Of a stretch of 64,000 bases of DNA, positions 49,600-60,641 are shown in pieces (position 1 is the stretch's first letter; each line of letters begins with the position of its first letter). The translations under genes and the position numbers were made by a program. Below the pieces are notes generated by a model. The model was not told the DNA's origin and did no database searches. It was given only the letters and a program-made list of their open reading frames with translations. The DNA is from Nemophila menziesii (taxonomy: Eukaryota; Streptophyta; Magnoliopsida; Boraginales; Hydrophyllaceae), in contig JARWIR010000042.1 of NCBI GenBank assembly GCA_029959085.1, forward strand, positions 5,550,544 through 5,614,543. Direction: 5' to 3'.

Positions 49600-49831
49600 G
49601 TGTCTGTTTGGAAGTGTTTTTTTCGAAAAGTACTTAAAAAAATGTTTCTAGCATTTTAAAAGTTTTTTTGGTTTTAAAATGCATTTTTATAAAAAGCACT
49701 GAATTGGTGCTTCTTGAAAAAACATTTAAAATAATTTTAAATTTTAAAATTATCTTTAATAATTTTTTAAAATTTTAAATATTATTCTAAAAACGCTTTT
49801 TCTTCTAATATAAACACTTCCCAACGACTTC
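49600..49831. mobile_element. Harbinger-like MITE, first of three in tandem
   Basis: TAA at 49597-49599 and 49832-49834 flanks 232 bp. The left end GTGTCTGTTTGGAAGTG faces GAAGTCGTTGGGAAGTG from the right. Three-bp TAA/TTA duplications mark PIF/Harbinger (Tourist) elements. Confidence 0.72.
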
Positions 49832-49834
49832 TAA

Positions 49835-50045
49835 GAGCCAGTTTGAAAATGTTAAACAACACTTTTTGAATAAAATTTAAATTTTAAAAAAGATATTAAA
49901 AAAAATTTTGAAATCAAAAATTACTTTACGTGTTTCTTTTTTAAGAAACTCCTATTAGATGTTTGTTTTAAAAGTGTTTTTTAAGATTTAAAATATTTAA
50001 AACATTTTTATGTGCTTTTTATAAAAAACACTTTCAAATAGGCAC
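49835..50045. mobile_element. Harbinger-like MITE, second of three in tandem
   Basis: TAA at 49832-49834 and 50046-50048 flanks 211 bp. The left end GAGCCAGTTTGAAAATG faces GTGCCTATTTGAAAGTG from the right. Confidence 0.75.
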
Positions 50046-50048
50046 TAA

Positions 50049-50279
50049 GTGCCCGTTTGAGATTGATTTTCAAAATAATCACTTAAAGTGATTTTAGATC
50101 CATAGTAATATTTTAGACTCTTAAAATCACTTTTCGGAAAAACACTAGATTAGTGATTATCAAAATAATCACTTAAAGTGATTTTAGATGTCAAAATATT
50201 TTTTAATATTTTTTACAAATATTTTAATTTTAATCAAAAAGCGCTTTTACCTCTAAAATAATCAATCCCAAACGGGCTC
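50049..50279. mobile_element. Harbinger-like MITE, third of three in tandem
   Basis: TAA at 50046-50048 and 50280-50282 flanks 231 bp. The left end GTGCCCGTTTGAGATTGATT faces GAGCCCGTTTGGGATTGATT from the right. 'aaaataatcacttaaagtga' occurs twice inside. Confidence 0.85.
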
Positions 50280-50844
50280 TAAATCAGCTACCTATCTATT
50301 GATTTAGATCATAGTTGTGGAATATGTATTGAAATGTCAATTATTATGAGTACTTGTATAAACGTTTTTTCTGCATATACACGCTCATAAACTTGGACGT
50401 TTCTTTTACTTTGCGCCTATCCTTGACCAAAGTATTTAAAAGTGTTGCGCCAAGAGATACTATGCATTTTCAAATCACCAATTTCTTGGACAATCAATAT
50501 TATCGCAAAATTAAAAAATTAAACTAAAATAATCTATATTATATTATAAAGTTTTTTAATAAGTAGTGGACATAATTGATTCTGGCCAAATATAAGTGGT
50601 GGCCAAGAGCTGGCCCCACTTATCATTAATACCATTAATTAATTTTTAATTACTTAATAAAAAAACATAAAACAAAAAACCTTAAATCACTCTTTACATT
50701 TAATTTATAATATTTATATAATAAAGTAGAATGTAACTAACTTCCATATTACTACTCAAAAATCTCTAATTTCTCTCATAGTTCTTTTATTTTTCTCATA
50801 AATATCTTAAAAAATTTTATTTTTTATTTTCTCAATTATTATAT

Positions 50845-51789
50845 GGGGTAATTGGAGAAAAATGCCTCCTTAATGATGCTTTTAATTTTTTTAAGCCTCT
50901 AATTTTCTTATTTAGAGATAAATGCCTAATAGAATAATTATTTATAGAAAACATCCCCTTTATATTTTTTATACCTATACTATCCTTATTATTAAATATA
51001 TTATTTTATTTTTAATACAATATTAATTTTTAAATCTTAAACAAATAATAGGTATTTCCACCACCACCACCACAACCATCACCACCTCCACCATCACAAC
51101 CACCACCACCACCACTACAACCACCACAACCATCACCACCACCACCACCACCACCACCACCACCACCACCACCTACTACTAATTTCATCACACGCGCGCA
51201 TCCGTGAATTTTTTTTAAAATCGCCATAACTAATTAAAAAAAATCAGAAAAATCGAAAAAAATCATATTTGAATAAATCAAATTAATATTTACGTCTATG
51301 ATTTTTTTCGGAATTTTCTGATTTTTTTGGTATTTTTGATTTTTTAAATTTTTTTTAATTCGCAGAACATGGAATTCCATGTTTTTCCATGTTTTAAACA
51401 GTGAATTTCGTGTTTGCGGAAAACAAATTGTTTATATTAAAACATGGAATTCCATGTTCTGCGAATTAAAAAATTAAAAAAAATCAAAAAAATCAAAAAA
51501 TTCAAAAAATTCTGAAAAAAATCATAGACGTAAATATTAATTTGCTTTATCCAAATATATGAATTTTTTATTTTTATGATTTTTTTAGAATTAGTTATGA
51601 CGATTTTAAAAAAATTTCACGGACGCGTGCGTGTGTTTATTAGTTTTTGTTTTGTTTTTTCTAATTTCTTTTTTTTAATTGTTAGTTATAAGGGTAGTTT
51701 GGGATGGGGCTGTTTTCTATAAAAAATCTTATTATAGGCACCTTTTTTTATAATAAGTTTTTTAATAGGCATTAATCTCTAATTGGCTC
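50845..51789. mobile_element. MULE-like element, family M2 relative (945 bp)
   Basis: A perfect 9-bp TSD TTATTATAT (50836-50844 and 51790-51798) interrupts the foldback's left arm. Ends GGGGTAATTGGAGAAAAATG and GAGCCAATTAGAGATTAATG (inverted right end) match. A long CCACCA repeat lies at about 51058-51172. Inner inverted arms (51185-51310 with 51500-51640) and two copies of an 18-bp palindrome (51366-51383, 51441-51458) suggest strong hairpins. The interior resembles 23310-25037. Confidence 0.85.
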
Positions 51790-52155
51790 TTATTATATCT
51801 ATATAAAAAACACATTAATCTTTTAAAAGAAAAAATTTCAAACTGGAAATATAGGAGCAATGTATTAACCTACACGATTTTTCAAAAAGCCAATGATAAA
51901 AAATAATATTGAAATATATGGTGGAGTTAAAAATAACAATAATGATAATAATAATATCTTGAAACACTTAAGAACAATTGGGCAAATCCGATTTGGACTT
52001 TTATAATACCATTAATTAATTCTTATTTAATTAATAAAAAAAATCTTAGATCACTCTTTACCTTTAATATAAATTTATAATATTTATATAATAAATCAGA
52101 ATGTACCGAACTTCTCATATTACTACTCAAAAATCTCTAATTTCTTTCATATCCA

Positions 52156-53234
52156 TAACCTTAGACCCTTAACTATAAACCTTAACCTTAACGTTAACTT
52201 TACCCTTAACCTTAACCTTAACTTTAACCTTAAACTTAACTTTAACTTTAACCTAAACCTTAACCTTAAACTTAACATTAATAACAAAATTTCAGGGTTA
52301 AGGTCGAATATTAGCGCGATGATTCTTCATCTGTTTAAGGTTAAGGTTAAGGTTACAGTTAAGATGAAAGTTAAGGTTAAGGTTTAAAGTTAAAGGTTTA
52401 AAGGTTAAGGTGAATTTAAAGGATAAATGTTAAGGTTAGGGTTAGAATTAAAGTTAAGGTTAAGGTTAAGATCAAGGTTAAGGTATAAAGTTTAAGGTTC
52501 AGTGTTCAAGGTTTAAGGTTCAAGGTTAAGGTTAAGTTTTAACTTCAAGATTAAGATTATGGTTAAGGTTTAAATTAAAGTTAATATGAAGGTGAAGGTA
52601 AAGGTTAAGGCTTGAGATTTAAGGGTTAAGGTTAAGACTTGAGATTTAAGGGTTAAGGTTAAGGGTTTAAGGGTTAAGAGTTTCGGTTAAAGTTAAGGTT
52701 AAGTGAAGATGATGATAAGGCTTTAAGGTTTAAGGTTCAAGGTCAAGGTTTAAGGTTAAGGTTAATGTTAAGGTTAAGGTAAGGTAAGGTTAAGGTTAAA
52801 GTTAAGGTTAAGGTTAAGTTAAGATTAAGGTTAAGGTTAGGGTTGAGGTTAAGGTTAAGGTTAAGGTTAAGGTTAAGATTAAGGTTAAGGTTAAGGTTAA
52901 GGTAAGGTTAAGGTTAAGGTTAAGGTTATGGTTAAGGTTAAGGTTAAGGTTAAGGTTAAGGTTGAGATTAAGGTTAAGGTTAAGGTTAAGGTTTGGGTTT
53001 GCTTTTGGGTGAGTTAAGGCTAAGGTTAAGGTTAAGGTTAAGGTTTAGTTTGGGTTAAGGTTAAGGTTAAGGTTTGGGTTTGGGTTTGGGTTAAGGTTAA
53101 GGTTAGGCTAAGGTTAAGTTTAAGGTTAAAGTTAAGGTTAAGTTTATGGTTAAGGTAAAGGTTAAGGTTAAGGTTAAGGTAAAGGTTAAGGTTAATGGTA
53201 AAGTTAAGGTTAAGGTTAATAGTTAAGGGTCTAA
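52156..53234. repeat. Hexamer array III with strand switch
   Basis: The units run as CCTTAA from about 52156 to 52270 and switch to TTAAGG from about 52290 on, around a 'cgaatattagcgcgatgat' landmark shared with array II (25621). The switch lies at the left side of the foldback's loop. Sequence order after the switch is collinear with array II. Confidence 0.93.
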
Positions 53235-53770
53235 GGTTATGGATATGAGAGAAATTAGAGATTTTTGAGTAGTATTATGAGAAGTTAGGTACATTCTGAT
53301 TTATTATATAAATATTATAAATTTATATTAAATGTAAAGAGAGATCTAAGGTTTTTAGTTTTTTTATTAAGTAATTAAGTATTAATTAATGGTATTATAA
53401 AGGTCCAAATCGTATTTTCCCAATTGTTCTTAAGTGTTTCAAGATATTATTATTATTATCGTTATTGTTATTTTTAACTCCACCATATATTTCAATATTA
53501 TTTTTCTTTATTGACTTTTCGAACAATCGTGTAGGTTAATACATTGTTCCAATATTTTCAATTTGAAATTTTTTCTTTTAAAAGATCAATGTGGTTTTTA
53601 TATAGATATAATAATTGAAAAAATAAAAAATATTTATGAGAAGAATAAAATAATTATGAGAGAAATCAGAGATTTTTGAGTAGTAATATAAGAAGTTAGG
53701 TACATTCTTCTTTATTATATAAATATTATGAATTAAATGCAAAGAGTGATTTAAGGTTTTTTGTTTTATG

Positions 53771-54045
53771 TTTTTCTATTAAGTAATCAAGAATTAATTA
53801 ATGGTATTAATGATAGGTGGGGTCAGAAACGATCTTGGCCACCACTTATGTTTGGCCAGAATCGATCTTGGCCACCACTTATCAAAAAACCTTGTAATAT
53901 AATATAGATTTTTTATTATGTAATTGAGAACTAATGAGTAATGGTTTTAATGATAGGTGGGGCCAGAAACAATATTGGCCACCACTTATGTTTGGCCAGA
54001 ATCAATCCTAGCCACCACTTATCAAAAAACCTTGTAATATAATAT

Positions 54046-54046
<1 letters not shown>
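53771..54046 (+). repeat. Tandem duplication of the foldback outer edge
   Basis: A unit of about 138 bp, including two 'tggccaccactta' motifs and the 'ataatatagat' end, occurs at about 53771-53908 and again at about 53909-54046. Confidence 0.75.

Positions 54047-54049
<3 letters not shown>

Positions 54050-54121
<72 letters not shown>
54050..54121. repeat. (TA)n microsatellite
   Basis: About 72 bp of alternating TA directly after the duplicated foldback edge. Confidence 0.95.
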
Positions 54122-54125
<4 letters not shown>

Positions 54126-54430
54126 GGGTATTGTTGGTTCAGCAATGGCTATAGAGTATAATACTTTATATTTTACCATTATTAAAAAAACACAAAACTT
54201 AGAAAACATAGTACTTATTTAATTGAAAAGAAAAATCAAAATTTATTATCTTTTGTTTTACTACACAGAATGTGATAAAATAAGAGGACCAAACAAAATT
54301 CTCACATACTCTCCTCTCACATACTCTCCTTTCCTTATAATATTATGAATAATACTCAAAAAATTCTAATTCTCTTTTTTCCCTAGCACAAATAAACTAA
54401 TATTATAACTTAAACTATCCAAACAACAAT

Positions 54431-55549
54431 TTATAGATCGATTACAACATCCATAGCATCCATGTTTGCGAGCAAATCATCTACTTCAATTTTTTCACCA
54501 AGATCTTGTAGCAAATTATTATCCAACATCTTGGACTCTTCACCAACATTATTTATAAACTTTGGAACATCATCAAACTTCCCAATATCTTTACCAACCT
54601 CATCTGTAGCACTTGGGATATCAACGAACTTTACGAAATCTTCCCCAAAATCACATAAATCTTGTGTAATATTTGGGACATCATCGGATTTCATTTCTCC
54701 GGAAACATCAAAATTGAATAAATCATCAAAAGATGGAATGCCCATTTTATCCATCGGTAGCATATTTTCATTTGAGACAATGGGTGCCACTCTACTTGTT
54801 TTCTCTTTCACTATCCAAACCGGCCTATCTGGAAACGATCCAGATTGAGAATCTTTATCCTCTTTAATATTACCTTTAACCACTCTAGACTCTATATTTT
54901 TAGTAGCATGATTATTTTTCTTAATCCTCAATTCTGGGTTCGGAGATGTAAGGGTTTGAGAATCTTTTCTGGACTTGTAACTGCACGATGGTGTCTCCTT
55001 ATCTATCCCCTTAATCGGAGGGGTGGTAAAATTTGTCAAAGCATTAGGTCCTTGTATTTTACGGGCGGCATTGTCGTAGACCATGGCAGCTTCTTCAGCA
55101 GTATCAAAAGTACCCAACCATATCCTAGCACGTTTCTTTGGGTCTCTGATCTCACACGCCCATCTTCCCCATTGTCGTAGTCGTACACCGTGATACTTTG
55201 GAACCTTGCCAGTCGTTTTCTTAGGTTGTCGAGACACTTCTTGGACCACCTTCGTAGGCTTTGGTTTTAAAGCTTTTTTACTTTTAATTCCATTAATGTT
55301 ATCATTTTCCGTAGCTGTTTCTATTTTGATTTCATTAATATAGGTCTTCACACGTTCCCTATAGAAAAGTTCACCCTCATCGCTTGACGAATCCGTTGCG
55401 TAAGGATCTGTCACTGATATACGAACGATCTTTGGAATATCCGATGAAGATCTATTGGGTCTATCTGGTGAACAAGGTTTCTTAAATTTCTTGATCTCCT
55501 TTTTATGCACTGTCGATTTGATAGAATATAACCGATTATGATGATCCAT
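54431..55549 (-). CDS. CRF-type AP2/ERF transcription factor
   Basis: A single-exon gene of 372 aa for a nuclear DNA-binding protein of ERF group VI (cytokinin response factor and relatives). An N-terminal CRF-type motif ([19 protein letters not shown], about residues 40-58) precedes one AP2 domain (about 118-174: [20 protein letters not shown] ... [21 protein letters not shown]). Ala and Asp at the diagnostic positions in WACEIRD fit an ERF, but the usual RQRPW reads RLRQW and the second Ala is Cys. A basic stretch around residues 86-115 may be a nuclear signal. The C-terminal third is acidic, with a DDLFNFD stretch, as in activation domains. CRFs act in cytokinin, auxin and stress responses. 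The two DNA-contact substitutions make group VI-L (CRF-like) or a diverged paralogue possible. Confidence 0.92.
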   Translation of the reverse strand: MDHHNRLYSIKSTVHKKEIKKFKKPCSPDRPNRSSSDIPKIVRISVTDPYATDSSSDEGELFYRERVKTYINEIKIETATENDNINGIKSKKALKPKPTKVVQEVSRQPKKTTGKVPKYHGVRLRQWGRWACEIRDPKKRARIWLGTFDTAEEAAMVYDNAARKIQGPNALTNFTTPPIKGIDKETPSCSYKSRKDSQTLTSPNPELRIKKNNHATKNIESRVVKGNIKEDKDSQSGSFPDRPVWIVKEKTSRVAPIVSNENMLPMDKMGIPSFDDLFNFDVSGEMKSDDVPNITQDLCDFGEDFVKFVDIPSATDEVGKDIGKFDDVPKFINNVGEESKMLDNNLLQDLGEKIEVDDLLANMDAMDVVIDL

Positions 55550-55920
55550 ATGTTATTCTTAATAGAATTGTCAAACACCAAAAAAGATCTAAATTTTTCA
55601 GAATAACAAAAAGGACGCGATCTGCTTTAGGAATTTAATATGAGAATCGCGAACAAAATCGAAGTGAAATCAGTACAAAAATATGGATTTTAGAAAAGAA
55701 AGAACACACAAATACGCACTAGAAAGAGAGAGATCACCCTTTAAAAGGGTAAAATAAAAGTTCAACGATAATCATATTGAATTTTTTCAAGGATTTTTTA
55801 GTAAGTGTTGAAATTGGAGCGAGAGGGAGTGGAGAGATAAATAAAGAGAGTGGAGAGAGGTTGAGAGAGAAGAGTGAGTCGGTTGTATAAGCGGTGTTCA
55901 CTAATGTATTGGCATCGCTA

Positions 55921-55927
55921 TTATATA
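55921..55927 (-). promoter_or_regulatory. Candidate TATA box of the CRF-type gene
   Basis: TATATAA on the minus strand, 372 bp before the start codon. A GA-rich, leader-like stretch (about 55700-55885) lies in between and would be the 5' UTR. Confidence 0.5.
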
Positions 55928-55929
55928 GT

Positions 55930-56345
55930 TCATTAGTTGTCATAATTGGTAAAATTAAAAAAAAACCATAAATTTCATTAAATTCTTCCTTTAATGCTTT
56001 TAGGAAAATATTTATAAGATTCAGAAATATCTTCGTGTAAAATGTATGTTAGCTGTCATTGTTCGGGATATCGATTCCAGCTAGAGAAAAAACATATACC
56101 ACTCATCGCATCTTGGTGGGTGTGACGTCAACACGTTGTATTTAGTAGGGTCTATCTTATAGGTTGGCCAATAAAAAGATGCAGAGTCAGCAAATCTTAA
56201 ATCATGTGTATCTGATCACGTGAGTTCTAGGATGCCAAGCTTAGTAAAAATTGGTATATATATGACGATCCAACAAAATTAGAAAATTGTTTCTCCATAA
56301 TTCATTTCTCTGACCAAGTTTTATGTGAAAAGTATTGTAGTTCTA

Positions 56346-56348
<3 letters not shown>
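55930..56348. other. Distal promoter region of the CRF-type gene
   Basis: AT-rich intergenic DNA with no ORF or repeat structure recognised. Confidence 0.4.

Positions 56349-56428
<80 letters not shown>
56349..56428. repeat. (TA)n microsatellite
   Basis: About 80 bp of alternating TA. Confidence 0.95.
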
Positions 56429-56431
<3 letters not shown>

Positions 56432-56620
56432 TAATGGTAGGTATAACCCAAAAAGTAATTACCCAAATATCATTCATGAGATGTATCATGTATGGTCTAA
56501 TTATATTATTTTTCTTTCTAGATTATTTTCTCTCTCTTTCTTACCTGATTGGACCACATAAGATAGTGATATTTGGGTGATTACTTTTTAGGTGATACCC
56601 AACATACCTCCTACTTTTCT
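56429..56620. mobile_element. MITE with inverted ends next to the TA repeat
   Basis: Left 'caaaaagtaattacccaaat' faces its near-inverse at about 56567-56591 ('atttgggtgattactttttag'), giving inverted arms of about 40 bp and a hairpin of about 190 bp. The (TA)n tract hides the left boundary and no TSD could be set. Confidence 0.6.
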
Positions 56621-56933
56621 TATAGACTTGTTATATCACGATTCCTTAAAAATGTATGTTTATTCCCTGAAATTTAAACCCATATGTCACATTACCTTTT
56701 TTTTTGACGATTTCCGTCATAATTAAAAAAATACACAAATATAGTATTTCATAGGTTAAACATGCACAAATATATTACATAGGTATTTAACGAAAAAACT
56801 AACGACAAATCATTGCATGGGAGTAACGAAACACGATTTAAAATTTCAAGAGTTAACCTACATGTTCAAGGAATTAGAGACAATGAGTCAAAATTGTAAT
56901 AATACTAGGAATATGGGGGTAAGGCTGTAAATG

Positions 56934-57453
56934 AGTCGAGCCGAGCCGAATACTAGATGTGCAGGCTTGTTTGTTTAACTTCTCGAGTCGAGTCGAGTCG
57001 AACTCAAATTTAAACGAGTTGAGTTGAGCCAAACTTTTAACAATTCAAGTCAGAGATGTTAAAATTTGTTTGTTTAAGTTATAGTGCAAATTTTTTTAGA
57101 GGCAAGCTCGAATTGCTCATGAACAATTTGTTCTTTTCTGCTTGAAACAGACTTTCATGAACTGTTGGTATTGAAGGAGTGGGTGGTATGAAAATATAAA
57201 GCGTAATATTAATGAAAAAAAATAAAATCTAAAAAAATTTAAAATATCCAAGTTGATAGTGAAGGTGTAATAAATATTTAAAAGTAAATAATATATTAAT
57301 CTATAATTCATAAATTTGAAAGAGCCGTTCACGAACGAGTTCGAGCGAGCTTGTTGCTTAACGAGTTTCAATTAGAGCTTGAGCTTGTTTATTTTTGAAC
57401 CGATCGAGTTGCCCGCGAGTGACTTGGTTCATTTACAACCCTAACGGGAGGTA
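56934..57453. mobile_element. hAT-like element with 'TGTAAATGA' ends
   Basis: The left end 'aggctgtaaatgagtcgagc' faces 'agggttgtaaatgaaccaag' from the right. Inner matches pair 'ttgtttgtttaa' with 'cttgagcttgttta'. The right end with its flank ('cgcgagtgacttggttcatt' to 'gggaggtaaaaactaac') is repeated directly at 57469-57517. Imperfect 'gggggtaa'/'gggaggta' flanks could be an 8-bp TSD. No transposase. Confidence 0.6.
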
Positions 57454-57920
57454 AAAACTAACTATGCTCGCGAGTGACTTGGTTCATTTACAACCCTAAC
57501 GGGAGGTAAAAACTAACTAAAATAATGATTTATAATGCACATATACAAATTATTAATATCAATTAGAAATCTAGAAAACATTGATCTAATTGTAAAGTTT
57601 ATTAAATAAGAAGTAAAATTGAGAAAGCAAAATAAATAACAAAAATGATGTGTCAGGTATCTAGAAAATGTTAGTTGGACAAATGACTACTCATAGTTTT
57701 GATTTAGACGACACGATATACAACATTTTAATTTGAAAATAACTGTTGAACTTCGTCGTTAGTTCACCAGTTATATATCGAGATGACAAAAATATAGGTA
57801 TCTATTTATCTTTTTTCAACTTTTTTGGATACTCTTAAGTTTTTTTATAATTTGTCACGTAGACATTTAAAATAAACAACATATACTAGCATTGAATAAA
57901 AAGTAGTGAAAATGGGTATT

Positions 57921-59241
57921 GAGTAAATACACTGTTTACCCCCTGAACTTTGGCCCGATTGACAGACTGCCCCCCAAAGTTTAAAATGCGACTAGTTGCC
58001 CCCTAAACTTTAATTTCTTGACTCGTTAGTCCTTTTTGCTGTTTTCCGTCCAAATTTTCCGTTAAGTCGCAGCGTGCATTACACGCGCGCGTGGACTAGT
58101 TGCCCCCTAAAATTTTAATTTCGTGACTAGTTGCCCCCCCAGTTTTTTTTTAAATTGTTAATTATATCCTTTTTTTAAAGATGGGTATTTTGGGTATTTT
58201 ACACTTCTTCTTCTTTAGTGGAGAAAGTTTGATAAAAAAAATCTTCATGAATAAACTGTTCATTAATTTCATACCCTTCTTTCTTTAAATTCTTCTTCCA
58301 ATATTCATTAAGCTTGACATCCAATATTCAAAACGCAAGATCTTTTCGTTTTACTTTTGTAATTCGAGTCAAGGTTTTTGCTACAATACATTGTACAGTT
58401 GGTATTGATTCTTGATATTGTCAACCTAAACGTGAACATGTTATGTTTCATTATATCAATTTTTGTAAAACCAATGGGAGACCCAAAAAAAAGTCACGAT
58501 TTGTATCAAATTTTTAATCTATTCTTTCTGGTATTGATTTTCAATTAAATGAATGATATATTCAAGAAAAATATACAAAAATTAAAGAAGAAAAGTAGAA
58601 AAATTACAGATCTAAGTGAGAAAATGGAAAACTTTCGATGTTGGGTATTGTTACAAAACCGTACCTGGCGACAATGAATCTGAGAGATCACGAAGCAAAG
58701 AAAATGGGGTAGCTGTTGCTAACGTGCGCCAGGAAGACCGACAGGGAGAAAGGAAGAAGATGAGACTGGATTTTTGTATTATTTATAGCGTAATTTAAAA
58801 GCTCGTAGTAGTGATCTAAGGTTTGAAGATTTGAAGATTCGAAGATTTAAAGATTTAAAGATTTAAAGCTTTGAAGCTTTGAAGCTTTAATCATGGAGAA
58901 AAAGCTTTGGAGAAGAATATCATGGAGAAAAAGTTTTGAAATACCAAATTTGCCCCTGTTAAAATGATTTTTTAAATAATTAATTTTGAAAAAAAAAATT
59001 CAGGGGGCAACGAGTTAAAATAATTCTGAAAAAAAGTTCAGGGGGCAACGAGTCACGAGTTAACGGCGCGTGGCACCCATGCTGCGAGCCTGCGAGTTAA
59101 CGGAAAAAATTGACGGAAAATGGTCACAAGAGGCATCGAGTCACGAAGTTAAAGTTTAGGGGGCAACTAGTCGCATTTTAAACTTTGAGGGGCAGTCTGT
59201 CAATCGGGCCAAAGTTCAGGGGATAAATAGTGTATTTACTC
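57921..59241. mobile_element. MULE-like element with inverted repeats over 200 bp
   Basis: A 9-bp TSD with one mismatch (ATGGGTATT at 57912-57920, ATAGGTATT at 59242-59250) flanks 1321 bp. Ends start GAGTAAATACACTGTTTA and GAGTAAATACACTATTTA, and inverted similarity runs for over 200 bp through 'gcccgattgacagactgccc' and 'gcaactagtcgc'. The unique centre (about 58160-58980) holds a chance 60-codon ORF and short 'agatttaaag' repeats. No transposase. Confidence 0.88.
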
Positions 59242-59603
59242 ATAGGTATTTAATCAAATGATGAGTTGATCCTATATAGATACTTTTAAAAAATTATAAA
59301 GTTTTTCAATGTGACATAGATATAAATGAGTTTCACCTCGTAGTATATTATACGTGCGTTTTCATGAGATTTTAGTAAACCTGTTTTTATTAGACCTCGT
59401 ATGTATGTAAAAAAAATACTATTGGATAAAAACAAAATGTTAAGGTCTTGTTTGGTTTATGAAAATATTTTCTGTATTTATGAAAATATCTATGAATTAT
59501 TTATCAATTTCATTTTCCCAACTAAATAACACACCCAGAAATAGATTATTCTTCTCCTTGAATTTTCCGACTTTCACACATAAACTTAACACACACTCCA
59601 CCC

Positions 59604-59611
59604 TAGGGTTT
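59604..59611 (-). promoter_or_regulatory. telo-box just upstream of the bL34 start
   Basis: TAGGGTTT (AAACCCTA inverted) stands 17 bp before the start codon. Telo-boxes close to the start are characteristic of plant ribosomal-protein and translation genes. Confidence 0.6.
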
Positions 59612-59628
59612 AGCTAAAGAAACCAACA

Positions 59629-60641
59629 ATGGCTTCCTCCAAAACCTTGATGCGGTCTGGGCTTTCCGCGATGACCCGTTTCATGAACCCAGTGAAGACG
59701 ATTCATAACAATGCGGGCCTTAACCACCACACGACGATTGCTTCTGCAACTCGGATCCCTCAAATCCTTCCACAGCTGTTTCCATCTCTCAACTCTCAAG
59801 ACAAAGAGATACAGACCCAAAACGGCGTCGTTGACTCCCTCACAAACCTCTCTTCTCATGCCTTCCTGTACCCATGTGGATTACCTTATCTACCCTTCTT
59901 CCTTCCCGAAGGTAATTCTTCGTTCCTTTTATACACATTTACATACATATATACTAGTTTTGTGTATCAAGTATTGTTTATGCGTCATTGAATTTACTTA
60001 ATTACAAGGCAAATTTCAGTTTAAATTTAAATTCATTCTCATTTCTGTTTAATTCTTGTTACTAAAACTTAATTGGGTTACGTTACTGCATATTGCTGAC
60101 CTAGAATAGCTTGATAGGTAGATGATGAAAATTGATGCCATTTTGAGCTGATTTGATTTGAAATCTTGAGCAAATGTAATTCAATCCAAAACGAAGCCTT
60201 AATGATAAAGATCGTTCACTTGTGTTTATATTTAGCTGATCAATTAGGATGTGTTTTACATCATTGCCTTATAAATTGATATTGGAAGCTTAAACACAAT
60301 GTAGAGTAGAATCGAAGGGGGTCTGAGCATTGTAGAGGAGATAGAATGTTAAAGAATTGAATTTTTTATTTTATTTTTGTGCAGCGGATGAATCTTCATC
60401 AAATGAGGCAATGATTTGTGCAACCAAAAGAACTTACCAACCAAGCAATGTTAGGCGCAAAAATAAACATGGTTTCTTTGCACGGTAGTGTTATTTATTC
60501 ACTTTCCTGACCTATTTAAATTACATTCTTTTTTGTAATTATTAATATTGTTTAATTGATTTGTGCAGTAAAGCAACAGTTGGTGGGCGTAGAGTTATTG
60601 CTCGACGAATTGCAAAGGGCCGAGCAAGAATTACAGCATAG
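59629..60641 (+). CDS. Organellar ribosomal protein bL34 (probably mitochondrial)
   Basis: bL34 is a small basic protein of the bacterial-type large ribosomal subunit. Three exons join in frame (59629-59911, 60385-60484, 60569-60641), giving 151 aa. The long N-terminal part (about residues 1-105), rich in Ser, Thr and Arg with few acids in its first 40 residues, looks like an organelle-targeting leader. The conserved core starts at about 109 with KRTYQPSNVRRKNKHGFFAR and ends GGRRVIARRIAKGRARITA, close to the family pattern (KRTYQPS, RR, HGF, GRRVLARR). The exon 2/3 junction sits in the core and drops nothing essential. Exon 1's PYLPFFLPEG segment resembles plant mitochondrial L34 precursors, hence the preference for mitochondria; a plastid protein cannot be excluded. 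Confidence 0.92.

Larger units (their letters stand above)
50530..53910. repeat. 3.4-kb foldback structure around hexamer array III
   Basis: The left arm (about 50530-50844 continuing at 51790-52155) is the inverse of the right arm (about 53235-53908). The outermost bases read 'atctatattatattata' at the left and 'taatataatatagat' at the right. Both arms contain the 'tggccaccactta' block and the 'cctacacgattttt'/'tcgtgtaggttaatac' block. The left arm is interrupted by a MULE-like element. The right arm is also found after array II (26696-27340). No coding frame is present. Confidence 0.82.

Noticed and set aside
51030..51227. Glycine-rich protein ORF
   Set aside because: It is the CCACCA simple repeat inside a MULE-like element.
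54462..55180. ORFs antisense to the CRF-type gene
   Set aside because: Shadows of a well-supported AP2/ERF coding frame; no domain of their own.
58616..58798. A 60-codon ORF in the centre of the element at 57921-59241
   Set aside because: Too short, no domain, and not supported by any leader or conserved pattern.
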